Shown piece after piece: positions 10,165 through 18,208 of a stretch of DNA of 64,000 nucleotides. The notes under the pieces were generated by a model. The model saw only the letters and a program-made list of their open reading frames with translations, was not told where the DNA came from and made no database searches. Position numbers and translations under genes: made by a program. The DNA comes from Chloroflexota bacterium (GTDB lineage: Bacteria; Chloroflexota; Limnocylindria; Limnocylindrales; CSP1-4). Each line of letters begins with the position of its first letter. The stretch's first letter is position 1. Where the stretch lies: contig JAKOQS010000066.1 of assembly GCA_029778235.1 (NCBI GenBank), forward strand, positions 18,286 through 82,285, in the 5' to 3' direction.

Positions 10165-11355
10165 GTGAGCGTCGGCACCGCGTTCCATCCCCGCACGGCC
10201 GACCTCAACGTCAAGCAGCAGTGGCGCGAATGGTCCGGGTACTTCGCGGCGAGCGTCTATCACGACGGCCACCAGATCGAGTACAACGCGATCCGTGAGA
10301 GCGCCGCCCTGATCGACGTCTCCCCGCTCTTCAAGTACCGGATCGCGGGGCCCGGCGCGCTCGCCCTCGTCGACCGGCTGATCACCCGCGACGCCACGAA
10401 GCTCGTCCCCGGCCGCGTCTACTACACCGCCTGGTGCGACGAGGCGGGCAAGGTCATCGACGACGGCACCGTCCACCGCCTCGACGACGGCTCCTTCCGC
10501 TGGACCGCGGCGGATCCGCAGTACCGCTGGCTCGCGATGAACACCGCCGGGCTGGACGTGGAGATCACCGAGGAGAGCGAGGCGGTCGCCGCCCTGGCGC
10601 TCCAGGGGCCGCGCTCGCGGGACGTCCTCGAAGCCGCCACGGGCGAGTCGTTCGCGGACCTGCGCTACTTCCGTCGCCGGGCCTCCACGCTGGCCGGGAT
10701 CCCCGTGGACGTCTCGCGGACCGGCTACACCGGGGACCTCGGCTACGAGGTGTGGATCCCGGCCGACCGGGCCGCGGATGCCTGGGACGCCCTGATGGAG
10801 GCCGGGCGCCTCGTCTCGGCGCGTCCGGCGGGCATGCTCGCGCTGGACGTCGCGCGGGTGGAGGCCGGCCTGATCCTCCTCGAGGTGGACTACACGAGCA
10901 GCCGCCACGCCCTGATCCCCGAGCAGGCGTACTCGCCGTTCGAGATCGGCCTGGGCCGCCTGGTGGACTTCGAGAAGGCCGACTTCGTCGGCAGGCGCGC
11001 GCTCCTGGCGGAGCAGGCCCGCGGCGGGCCCGCGCGCCGGCTGGTGGGCCTCCAGCTCGACTGGGGCGAGCTCGCGGCCCTCTGCGAGGCGCAGGGGCTT
11101 CCGCCGTCGGTGCCGGGGACGGCGTCGCGGACGCCGGTCCCGCTCTACGACGGCGGCCGCTGGGTGGGCAAGGCGACCAGCACGACCTGGAGCCCGATCC
11201 TCAAGCAGCTCGTGGCATTGGCATCGGTGCCCGCCCGCTACGAGCGTCCCGGCACGGTGCTGCGGATGGAGTGGACGGTGGAGGCCGTGCGCGGGACCGT
11301 CGCGGCGACCGTGGTGGACCTGCCCTTCTTCGACCCGCCGCGCAAGCGGGCGTGA
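10165..11355 (+). CDS. GcvT-family aminomethyltransferase-like protein
   Basis: Folate-binding T-protein family member of 396 residues. The N-terminus (AAL-IDVSPLFKYRIAGPGA) and the middle SRTGYTGDLGYEVWIPA match the GcvT/DMSP-demethylase/sarcosine-oxidase fold. It is probably not the glycine cleavage T protein: no gcvH or gcvP is nearby, and Asp-Leu replaces the Glu-Asp usual in GYTGEDGFE. A tetrahydrofolate-linked demethylation, perhaps of a product handled by the divergent FAD enzymes, is an inference. GTG start at 10165 has GGAGG 7 nt before it. Confidence 0.8.
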   Translation: MSVGTAFHPRTADLNVKQQWREWSGYFAASVYHDGHQIEYNAIRESAALIDVSPLFKYRIAGPGALALVDRLITRDATKLVPGRVYYTAWCDEAGKVIDDGTVHRLDDGSFRWTAADPQYRWLAMNTAGLDVEITEESEAVAALALQGPRSRDVLEAATGESFADLRYFRRRASTLAGIPVDVSRTGYTGDLGYEVWIPADRAADAWDALMEAGRLVSARPAGMLALDVARVEAGLILLEVDYTSSRHALIPEQAYSPFEIGLGRLVDFEKADFVGRRALLAEQARGGPARRLVGLQLDWGELAALCEAQGLPPSVPGTASRTPVPLYDGGRWVGKATSTTWSPILKQLVALASVPARYERPGTVLRMEWTVEAVRGTVAATVVDLPFFDPPRKRA

Positions 11356-11436
11356 GACCGTCGGATCGCCCGCGGCGGCGCGGGTGGCTCTCGACCGGGT
11401 GTCGTGGGCCCCGGCGCACGCGCTGACGGACTCGGT

Positions 11437-12201
11437 CTACTCGCTGACCCGGTGGAGCGCCGCGGCGATGGCCGCGAGACCCGTCGCGTCCATGCCCGTG
11501 CCGGTGAGCGCCCAGGCCGGGGCGTCGCCGGCATTCACGTAGACGGCGAAGCCATCGGCATCGCTGCCACCGAGCGCCACGAGCAGCCCTGAGCGGTCGC
11601 CGAAGGCGGCCGGCCCGATCTCGCGCGCCCGCGGGGCGCACGCCGCGGCATCATCGGCGCAGTACGCGCCCTGCCGCAGCTCGAGCCGCTCGCCGGCCGG
11701 CCCACGGTACGTGATGTCCAGCCGGCCTCCGTCCGCGAGCCGGTACGCGCCGGTCTCGACGAACCAGCCGTCCGCAAGGACCGGGCAGTAGACGTCCCAC
11801 GACATCGCCTCCGCGGCCGCCGCGAAGAAGTCGCGGTTCTCGGCCGAGCCGGTGCACGCATCCGCGCCGGGCGGGAGGCCGGCGGTCGAGCCCGACGCTG
11901 TCGGGACGGCGGTCGCCGCCGCCGTCCCGGACGGCTCGGGCTCCGCGGACCGCCCGGGCGTGACGACGGGGTCCGTGGGGCGGGGCGACGCGGGCCCCGG
12001 CGTCCGGTCGACGTCGGGCGGCAGGCTCGCAGCGGCGTCGGGCGTGGGCCGCGCCGTGCTGGCGCTCGCGGCGGGCACGTCCGCGGGGGATGAGCCGCAC
12101 GCCGCGACCGACGCCGCGAGGCGCAGCATGGTGGCGGCCGCGACCGCGCGGGAGCGAGCGGCGGGTGGGACGTGGGTCCCCGCCGGGTTCCGACGGCTCA
12201 T
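11437..12201 (-). CDS. Putative lipoprotein of unknown function
   Basis: 254-residue exported protein. After an Arg-rich N-terminus there is a short hydrophobic stretch ending in LAASVAACGSS, a plausible lipobox with Cys near residue 35, followed by about 60 residues of Ala/Pro/Thr-rich linker and a C-terminal domain with three or four cysteines (ADACTG, YCPV, YCADDAAACAP). I do not recognise the domain. A TAGGCT box lies 8 nt before the ATG and no Shine-Dalgarno is seen. It stands alone between the GcvT-like gene (convergent) and btuD. Confidence 0.7.
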   Translation of the reverse strand: MSRRNPAGTHVPPAARSRAVAAATMLRLAASVAACGSSPADVPAASASTARPTPDAAASLPPDVDRTPGPASPRPTDPVVTPGRSAEPEPSGTAAATAVPTASGSTAGLPPGADACTGSAENRDFFAAAAEAMSWDVYCPVLADGWFVETGAYRLADGGRLDITYRGPAGERLELRQGAYCADDAAACAPRAREIGPAAFGDRSGLLVALGGSDADGFAVYVNAGDAPAWALTGTGMDATGLAAIAAALHRVSE

Positions 12202-12209
12202 CGGGAAAG

Positions 12210-12215
12210 AGCCTA
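12210..12215 (-). promoter_or_regulatory. Candidate -10 box of lipoprotein gene
   Basis: TAGGCT on the minus strand, 8 nt before the ATG at 12201; leaderless-type spacing. Confidence 0.35.
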
Positions 12216-12261
12216 CACCCCGCCCCGCGACGGTCCATGCCGCGGGATGGACGATGCCGCG

Positions 12262-13008
12262 TCAGCCGCGCAGGGCGTGCACCGGGTCGACGCCGAAGAC
12301 CGACCGCACCATCGCGTCGGTGAGCACATCCGCCGGCGGGCCGTCGGCGACCAGCCTCCCGCCGTCGACGACGAGGAGACGCGGGAAGAAGTGGGCCGCG
12401 AGGCCCAGATCGTGGAGCACCGCGACGACGGTCGTCCCGTCGCGCTCGTTGAGGTCCACGAGCATCTCCATCGCCTCCACACGGTGGCGAAGGTCGAGGT
12501 GCACCGTCGGCTCGTCGAGCAGGAGGATCGGCGCGCCCTGGGCGACGGCCAGCGCGAGCAGGACCAGCTGGCGCTCCCCGAGGGAGAGCTCGCGCGCGTC
12601 CCGGCCCACGAGGTGCGCCAGGCCGACCCGGTCGATCGCCGCGGCGACGGCCGTCACGTCCGCGGGCCCCGGCCCCCGGAGCGCGTTCTCGTGGGGAAGC
12701 CGGCCGAGCGCGACCACCTCCTCGACCGTCATCGCGAACGGCAGCGACGCCTGGGACGGGACCGCCGCGACGCGGCGCGCGACCGCGACGCGGTCCAGCC
12801 GGTCCACCAGGTCCCCGCCGAGCAGGACCCGGCCGGTCCGTGCCCGGAGCGTTCCCGCGATCAGTCGCAGCAGCGTGGACTTGCCTGCGCCGTTGGGCCC
12901 GATGATGGCGACCCGCTCGCCCGCCTCCACGCGGACGTCGAGGTCCCGCATCACCTCGCGCCGCCGGTAGCCGGCCGAGACGCCCTGGAGCGCGACCGCG
13001 GCCGTCAC
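12262..13008 (-). CDS. btuD: Cobalamin-type ABC transporter, ATP-binding protein
   Basis: 248-residue ATPase of the FecCD/BtuCD importer class. It has Walker A GPNGAGKST near residue 38, the signature ELSLGERQ (variant of LSGGQ), Walker B LLLDEPT and the switch histidine in VLHDLGLAA. GTG 13008 overlaps the btuC stop (GTGA). It energises uptake through BtuC of a substrate delivered by BtuF. Assignment to B12 rather than iron-siderophore or heme comes from the cobalamin riboswitch in front of the operon, not from the protein alone. Confidence 0.9.
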   Translation of the reverse strand: MTAAVALQGVSAGYRRREVMRDLDVRVEAGERVAIIGPNGAGKSTLLRLIAGTLRARTGRVLLGGDLVDRLDRVAVARRVAAVPSQASLPFAMTVEEVVALGRLPHENALRGPGPADVTAVAAAIDRVGLAHLVGRDARELSLGERQLVLLALAVAQGAPILLLDEPTVHLDLRHRVEAMEMLVDLNERDGTTVVAVLHDLGLAAHFFPRLLVVDGGRLVADGPPADVLTDAMVRSVFGVDPVHALRG

Positions 13009-14075
13009 AGCTCGTACCCCGTGCGCGTGCGGCGCAGGAGCAGGACGAAGACAGGTGCCCCGATCAGCGCGGTGACGACGCCGACCGGGATGTCGCCGAC
13101 GAGCCGCGCGACCAGGTCCGCCCCACCGAGCAGGACGGCGCCGGCGGCCGCCGAGACCGGCAGGACGCGGCGGGCATCGGGCCCGGTGACCATCCGGACG
13201 AGATGCGGCACCAGCAGCCCGACGAACCCGATGAGCCCGCTGATCGCCACCCCGGCGGCGGTCACGAGCGAGGCGAGGGCGAGCAGGATGGCCCGCTCGC
13301 GGCGGACGTCCACGCCCAGGTGGGCGGCCGCCTCGTCGCCGAGCAACAGCCCGTTGAGCGCGCGTGACCGGGCGACGATGGCGATCGAGCCCGCCAGCAC
13401 GATGGGCAGGGCGGTCGCCAGCCGGAGCCAGGACGCTCCGTCGAAACCGCCGAGGAGGAACGAGAAGATCTGCCGCAGGTTGGAGCCGGAGAGGTACATC
13501 GCCATCGCCAGACCCGCGGCGAGCAGCGATCCCACCGCGTAGCCGGTCAGCAGGAGGCCGGTCAGGCCGCCGGACCGGCCGACGCGGTAGACGACCGCGA
13601 CGGTCAGGAGCGCACCCGCGAACGCGAGGAGGTTGAGCAGCCCGATCTCGAGGAACAGCAGCCGGACGGGGATGAGCACGGCGATCGCCGCGCCGAGCGC
13701 GGCGCCGGACGCCGTCCCGAGGACGTAGGGGTCCGCGAGGGGATTGCGCAGGACGCCCTGGAACGTGGCACCGGCGATCGCGAGTCCGGCACCCACGAGC
13801 ATCGCCGAGAGCACCCGCGGGAGTCGCAGGTCCATCACGATCGTCTCGGCCGTCGCGGGCCAGGTCGCCTCGACCGGCAGGCCCAGGAGCCGGTGCGCGA
13901 GGATCGCGACCGTCTGGTCCGGGGCGATCGACACGGACCCGAGGCCGACGCCGAGGACGAGGACCGCGGCGAGGCCCACGACCGACGCCATCACGACGAC
14001 GGCCGGCCGCCACGTGCGCCGCGACAGCCGGATCTCCGGCAGCGCGGTCGCGACGGCGCGGGTCTCGGTGGTCAT
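13005..14075 (-). CDS. btuC: Cobalamin-type ABC transporter, permease
   Basis: 356-residue FecCD-family permease with about ten hydrophobic segments. It carries the family motifs RLPRVLSAMLVGAGLAIAGATFQG and LGTASGAALGA in the N-terminal half and GLIGFVGLLVPHLVRM, the cytoplasmic loop that contacts the ATPase, in the C-terminal half. It lies between btuF (9-bp gap) and btuD (4-nt overlap) in the riboswitch-led operon. The protein family is shared by iron and B12 importers; the riboswitch decides for B12. Confidence 0.9.
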   Translation of the reverse strand: MTTETRAVATALPEIRLSRRTWRPAVVVMASVVGLAAVLVLGVGLGSVSIAPDQTVAILAHRLLGLPVEATWPATAETIVMDLRLPRVLSAMLVGAGLAIAGATFQGVLRNPLADPYVLGTASGAALGAAIAVLIPVRLLFLEIGLLNLLAFAGALLTVAVVYRVGRSGGLTGLLLTGYAVGSLLAAGLAMAMYLSGSNLRQIFSFLLGGFDGASWLRLATALPIVLAGSIAIVARSRALNGLLLGDEAAAHLGVDVRRERAILLALASLVTAAGVAISGLIGFVGLLVPHLVRMVTGPDARRVLPVSAAAGAVLLGGADLVARLVGDIPVGVVTALIGAPVFVLLLRRTRTGYEL

Positions 14076-14084
14076 CTCGCTCCC

Positions 14085-15179
14085 CTACGGCGCCGGCGCG
14101 GGCGGCGGGCTCCCGACGTCCGGGAGCGCGAGCGTGGGGTCGATCGCGAGCGCCAGGGCGCGGAGCCCGTCCACGATGCGCGGCCCGGGACGCGTCACGA
14201 CCGTGTCGTCCACCGGCCGGATGGCCCCGGCCTTCACGGCCGTCATCGCGGACCAACCGGGACGCTGGGTCACGGCCTCGGGGGTGGTGCCGTACGCGGC
14301 ATCGCCGAGGACGATGACCTGGGGATCGGCGGCGACGAGCTTCTCGAGCGGGATCGCGAACACGGCCGGGTCGCCGGTGGTGATCGGCTCGCCGCCTGCG
14401 AGCGCGATCATCGCCGCGATGAAGGAGCCGGGGGCGGGTCCGTAGATCTCGTTCGTTGCGTCGAGCTCGTAGAAGACCCGGGGTGCTGCCGTCCCCGCGG
14501 CGGCGACGGCGGCCGAGATGGCCGCGATCCGCTCGCGCATCCACGCCGTGAGCCCACCCGCCGCGTCGGGGGCGCCCACGGCGGACCCGACGAGCTCGAT
14601 GTCGTGCAGGATCCCCTCGACGGTGTCCGCGTAGACGACGAGGACCGGGATCCCGACCGACCGGAGCTTCGCGATCTCCTCGGGCGGATTGAAGCCGTTG
14701 CCGCCCGCGATGACCAGGTCGGGCTCCATGCCCACGACCTTCTCGACGTCCACGCCGGTGAACGAGGCGACGTGCGGGAGGTCCTTCACCTGTGGCGGGA
14801 AGTCGTCGAAGTCCGTGTTCGCCACCAGCCGGTCCCCGACGCCGAGCGCGAAGAGCGTCTCGGTCACCGCCGGCGTGAGCGACACGATCCGCTCCGGCCG
14901 CGCCGGGATCGTGACGGCCGTGCCCTCGTCGTCGGCGAGGGTGAGGGGGAACGCTGCTGCCGGCGACGGCGTCGCGGCGGGCGATGGAGCGGCCGTGGCC
15001 GGAGGAGCGGTCGCGGGCGGTGCGGTCACGGGCGGGGCCGGCGTGGGCGCGGGCATCGACGGGGATGCCGGGGCCGAGGAGGCGGACGCGGAGCACGCGG
15101 CCAGCGAGGCCGCCAGCGCGAGCGCGACGAGCGGTCGGATGAGGAGCAGGGCGCGGGTGCGCGGAGAGCGGGATGTCAC
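14085..15179 (-). CDS. btuF: Cobalamin-binding lipoprotein (BtuF-like)
   Basis: Class III periplasmic-binding protein of 364 residues, first gene of the importer operon. The signal sequence ends with the lipobox LAASLAACSAS, so the protein is probably membrane-anchored, followed by a Pro/Ala/Thr linker of about 50 residues. The binding fold begins with RPERIVSLTPAVTETLFALG, the hallmark opening of BtuF/FhuD-type proteins, and has MEPDLVIAGG at the hinge. I moved the start from 15278 to GTG 15179, which has GAGG 6 nt upstream; the longer frame would translate through the riboswitch. Confidence 0.88.
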   Translation of the reverse strand: MTSRSPRTRALLLIRPLVALALAASLAACSASASSAPASPSMPAPTPAPPVTAPPATAPPATAAPSPAATPSPAAAFPLTLADDEGTAVTIPARPERIVSLTPAVTETLFALGVGDRLVANTDFDDFPPQVKDLPHVASFTGVDVEKVVGMEPDLVIAGGNGFNPPEEIAKLRSVGIPVLVVYADTVEGILHDIELVGSAVGAPDAAGGLTAWMRERIAAISAAVAAAGTAAPRVFYELDATNEIYGPAPGSFIAAMIALAGGEPITTGDPAVFAIPLEKLVAADPQVIVLGDAAYGTTPEAVTQRPGWSAMTAVKAGAIRPVDDTVVTRPGPRIVDGLRALALAIDPTLALPDVGSPPPAPAP

Positions 15180-15229
15180 GGAGGACCTCGTGCCGGACAG
15201 GGGGAACGAGCGGGTGCCCGCAGGACGGG

Positions 15230-15398
15230 CGCGGCAGGAGGTCAGGAAGTCGTGTGCACGGTCGCCAACACCTTTCACGCGAAGGTTCGGACGTCACCAC
15301 GCGACCGGCGACCGGACTGCGGCCCGAGGGCCTTCACCGTAGCGCGACTGTGCCGGATTCCCACCGGCTTCGCGGCCGTGCGGCGTCGTTCTCTGACC
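15230..15398 (-). ncRNA. Cobalamin riboswitch
   Basis: On the minus strand, upstream of btuF, is GAAGCCGGTGGGAATCCGGC followed by CAGTCGCGCTACGGTGA. This fits the conserved core of the AdoCbl riboswitch (GGAAnnnGGTGnnAATCCnGCnCnGTCnCGCnACnGT). About 80 nt later is a degenerate B12-box-like segment ending CCTCCTGCC (near 15232-15252), then a short hairpin (CCCG-TCCTG-CGGG) before the btuF ribosome-binding site. A TACGCT -10-like box (15404-15409) lies just upstream. B12 binding would be expected to repress btuFCD, probably at translation initiation since no U-run follows the hairpin. Confidence 0.87.
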
Positions 15399-15403
15399 GG
15401 GCG

Positions 15404-15621
15404 AGCGTAGCACAGCGACCCCGGCGCGGAAGGGCCGGACGGCCGGTGCCGGATGGCCCGCCGGATGGTCGCGGCCGAGGGACGGGACGGGGCAGAGGAG
15501 AAGGCCCTGCCGACGGCCGACGGCCGACCGCCGGACGCACGCGGGCCCGCCGCGGCTGCGACGGGCCCGACGGTGGCGACGTGCCGCCGGCGCCGCGACG
15601 GGTCGCGGCGGGCGGGACGGG
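15404..15621. other. Non-coding gap upstream of the riboswitch
   Basis: Apart from the TACGCT box (15404-15409, minus) I see no gene or convincing structure in this GC-rich stretch. The SWIM gene ends at 15622 and reads toward it, so part of it may serve as its terminator region. Confidence 0.4.
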
Positions 15622-15900
15622 TCAGACGGCGACGGAAGAGCGCTCTGCCGGGAGGAGGTCGATCTGCGCGTCCTCGGGCAGCATGGGGCCCAGCATCTTC
15701 TGAAGGGCGAGGAGGTGGACGCAGCTGTGCCAGCTCGCGAAGAAGTGGCACGTGCAGTCCCAGGCGCCGTCCTTGAGGGTCACGCGGTGCGTGTCGTTGT
15801 CACCGCGGAAGGTCAACGCCAGGCTCTCGAAGGTCACGCGATCCGGCTCGCGCGAGTACCGGTTGGCCTTCTCCACCTTGCCGATGAGAGAGCTGTGCAT
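15622..15900 (-). CDS. Small SWIM zinc-finger protein
   Basis: 92-residue protein consisting of little more than a SWIM domain. WDCTCHFFASWHSCVHLLAL gives the CxC...CxH zinc ligands at about residues 49-62, preceded by a beta-rich segment (VTFESLALTFRGDNDTHRVTL). SWIM domains bind DNA or protein, but this one has no helicase or transposase partner nearby, so its role is unknown. ATG 15900 has GGAGG 11 nt upstream and a TATCGT box (minus strand of 15988-15993) farther out. The codon use looks like its neighbours. Confidence 0.82.
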   Translation of the reverse strand: MHSSLIGKVEKANRYSREPDRVTFESLALTFRGDNDTHRVTLKDGAWDCTCHFFASWHSCVHLLALQKMLGPMLPEDAQIDLLPAERSSVAV

Positions 15901-15993
15901 CGTCGATGGACCCTCCGAGATCCGGGGGCTGAGAAGGGACTCCGCCCATCATCCGCCCCGCGCGTGGGGCCGTCGGGCGGCCCGTCAACGATA

Positions 15994-16027
15994 CGACACC
16001 GGACGGGCCGAGACCAGTCCGGTGTCG
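15994..16027. terminator. Hairpin between secreted protein and SWIM gene
   Basis: Perfect 11-bp inverted repeat CGACACCGGAC / GTCCGGTGTCG with a 12-nt loop, 49 bp after the stop of the secreted protein (minus). It has no T-run, so it may be a terminator or an operator for the SWIM gene, whose -10-like box adjoins it. Confidence 0.5.
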
Positions 16028-16075
16028 CAGCGAGCGTCCGGCGGGGGGCGGTCGCACCTGCCGCCGCCCGGGTGG

Positions 16076-16552
16076 TCAGTCGGACATCCTCGCCGACCAG
16101 TGGAAGCCGGGCGAGCCGGGCCCGCTCACGGGCGTGCGGACGGCGATGTAGATGTCCGCGCTGGGCGAGTAGAAGGGGGGTGCGGTGACGATGAACGACG
16201 TCGTCCCCATCGCCCCCGGCGCCACCGATCCGGAGGTCGGCCCGCCCGGGACGTAGCCCCAGACGCGCCCGGACCGCGATGTCACGACGTTGGTCGCCCT
16301 CCACGGCAGCGAGGAGCATGTCCAGTTGTTCCGGATGTAGACGCGGAACGCGATCGACTCGCCGTACGAGAAGTACAGCTGCGTCGAGGTCAGTGGCAGC
16401 ACCCAGATGTTCGGCGCGGCGGTGTCGTCGCACGCGGGTGAGGCCGGACCGGCGGCCGCGACGGGCGACACGGCGGCGGGGACGAGGAGCGTGGCGACGA
16501 GGGCGAGCGCCGCCGCGCTGCGCCGGTGGCGCGGGCCGATGGGGGATCTCAT
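16076..16552 (-). CDS. Secreted protein of unknown function
   Basis: 158-residue protein with a clear Sec signal (SAAALALVATLLVPAAVSPVAAA, likely cleaved after AAA near residue 34). The mature part is beta-rich, with two cysteines that could form a disulfide and segments such as FRVYIRNNWTC and APGAMGTTSFIVTAP that recall immunoglobulin-like or CARDB-type extracellular domains; this is a guess from composition. I chose ATG 16552 over the longer frame because GGAGG sits 9 nt upstream and the signal peptide then starts at the N-terminus. Confidence 0.72.
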   Translation of the reverse strand: MRSPIGPRHRRSAAALALVATLLVPAAVSPVAAAGPASPACDDTAAPNIWVLPLTSTQLYFSYGESIAFRVYIRNNWTCSSLPWRATNVVTSRSGRVWGYVPGGPTSGSVAPGAMGTTSFIVTAPPFYSPSADIYIAVRTPVSGPGSPGFHWSARMSD

Positions 16553-16726
16553 CGATGGGGTCCTCCGAAGATCGCCTCGGCCGGGATGGGACGTGATGGC
16601 CGAGGAAGGCCGAGTGTGCGGCCTCCCGGCACGCGCGTCCATAGCCGGACACCCCACCGGGGGATGGCACTTTCGACCCCCGTCCGACGCGTGCGTCCCC
16701 GAACGGATCGCCCGCGACCTCGTCCG

Positions 16727-18208
16727 TCAGACGGCGCGGACCAGCGCCTCCCCGACCGCGATCGCGGCGTCCGCGAGGTCCTGGGACGTGGATTCCGTGT
16801 ACACGCGGACGAGCGGCTCGGTGCCGCTCCATCGGATGAGCAGCCACGACCCGTCCGCGATGCTCCACTTCACCCCGTCGGCGGTGGAGAGCGGCTGCGT
16901 CCGGACGATCGGCATCCCGCCGAACCCGTCCGGCGCGTGCTCATCGAGCGCCACCTTCAGTCGGTCCTTGAAGGCCGCATAGCCCGACCTCTCGATGTGG
17001 AGGTCCACGCGCTGGTAGAAGCTGCCGCCGGCGATCTCGTGGAGGTGCGCGATCGACCGGCTGGCCGGCCATCGCCCTGCCGCCTTCTCGCGGAGGAACA
17101 GGTCGAGCAGCATGAGGTCGGCGTAGATGCCGTCACGCTCCGGCAGGTGCATCCCGAAGCCGTACCCGCCCGATTCCTCCCCGCCCATCATCGCGTCGGT
17201 CTCGATCATCTTCGGGCCGACGTACTTGAAGCCGACCGGGGTCTCGTGGACCCCGACGCCATAGCGCTCGCCGAGGCGCTCGGCCATCGAGGTCGTGTTC
17301 ACGCTCTTCACCACGTCCTGGCGCATCCCCCGGTGCTCCAGGAGGTAGTACATGAGCAGGCCGTACACCTGAAGCTGGTGGATGAAGACGCCCCGCTCGT
17401 CGGCCGCGCCGGCCCGGTCCGCGTCGCCGTCGAGCAGCAGGCCCAGGTCGTAGCCGCCGCCCGCGATGATCCCCAGCGCCTCGTCGATGTTCGGCCGGAT
17501 GGGCTCCGGGTTCACCCCGCCGAAGTACGGGTTGCGCTCCTGGTGGATCTCCGTGACGCGGATCCGGCCGCCGGCGAGCAGCCGGCTGATCCAGCCTGCG
17601 CCGGATCCCCACATCGGATCGACGAGGACGGAGACGTCGGCAGCCTTCAGGGCATCGAGGTCGAGGGAACGCCGGACGAAGCGCTCGTACCCCACGAAGG
17701 GGTCATAGCGCTCGACGAGTCCCGCCTCCTCGGCCTCGGCGAACGGCCTCCGGGGGATGCCCGTCCCGCCGTTCTCGGCGATCGTGGCCTCCAGCGCGGC
17801 CAGGATCTCCGGCCCCGCGGCCGAGCCGGACGGCGACTTCACCTTGAACCCGTTGTCCGTCCACGGGTTGTGACTGGCCGTGATCACGACCCCGGCCGCC
17901 GCGCCGCGCTCGACGACCTCGTACGACGACATCTGCGTCGGCACGGCCGACGCGGCGTATGCCACCGGGATGTCGTGCGCCAGCAGCACCTCGGCCGCCG
18001 CGATCGCGAAGTGCTCGCTGGCGAACCGTCGGTCGTACGCGACGACGACGCCCTTCGCGGTCTCGCCACGGTCGACGACGTAGCGGGCGACGCCGTGGGC
18101 ACAGCGACGGACGTTCTCGTACGTGTAGTCGTCGGCGACCCTGGCGCGCCAGCCGTCGGTCCCGAAGACGATGCGGGTGGGGGTGGGGACCTCGGCGATG
18201 ATCGTCAC
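16727..18208 (-). CDS. Phosphomannomutase/phosphoglucomutase
   Basis: Alpha-D-phosphohexomutase of 493 residues. The phosphoserine loop is VITASHNPW (Ser near 112), the metal loop LLDGDADRAG lies near residue 265, the sugar-binding GGEESGGYGF follows, and the C-terminal phosphate-binding RWSGTEPLVRVY is intact. The 4-nt GTGA overlap with manC suggests it makes mannose-1-phosphate for GDP-mannose, though family members often accept glucose too. Last gene of metK-manC-pmm. Confidence 0.9.
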   Translation of the reverse strand: MTIIAEVPTPTRIVFGTDGWRARVADDYTYENVRRCAHGVARYVVDRGETAKGVVVAYDRRFASEHFAIAAAEVLLAHDIPVAYAASAVPTQMSSYEVVERGAAAGVVITASHNPWTDNGFKVKSPSGSAAGPEILAALEATIAENGGTGIPRRPFAEAEEAGLVERYDPFVGYERFVRRSLDLDALKAADVSVLVDPMWGSGAGWISRLLAGGRIRVTEIHQERNPYFGGVNPEPIRPNIDEALGIIAGGGYDLGLLLDGDADRAGAADERGVFIHQLQVYGLLMYYLLEHRGMRQDVVKSVNTTSMAERLGERYGVGVHETPVGFKYVGPKMIETDAMMGGEESGGYGFGMHLPERDGIYADLMLLDLFLREKAAGRWPASRSIAHLHEIAGGSFYQRVDLHIERSGYAAFKDRLKVALDEHAPDGFGGMPIVRTQPLSTADGVKWSIADGSWLLIRWSGTEPLVRVYTESTSQDLADAAIAVGEALVRAV

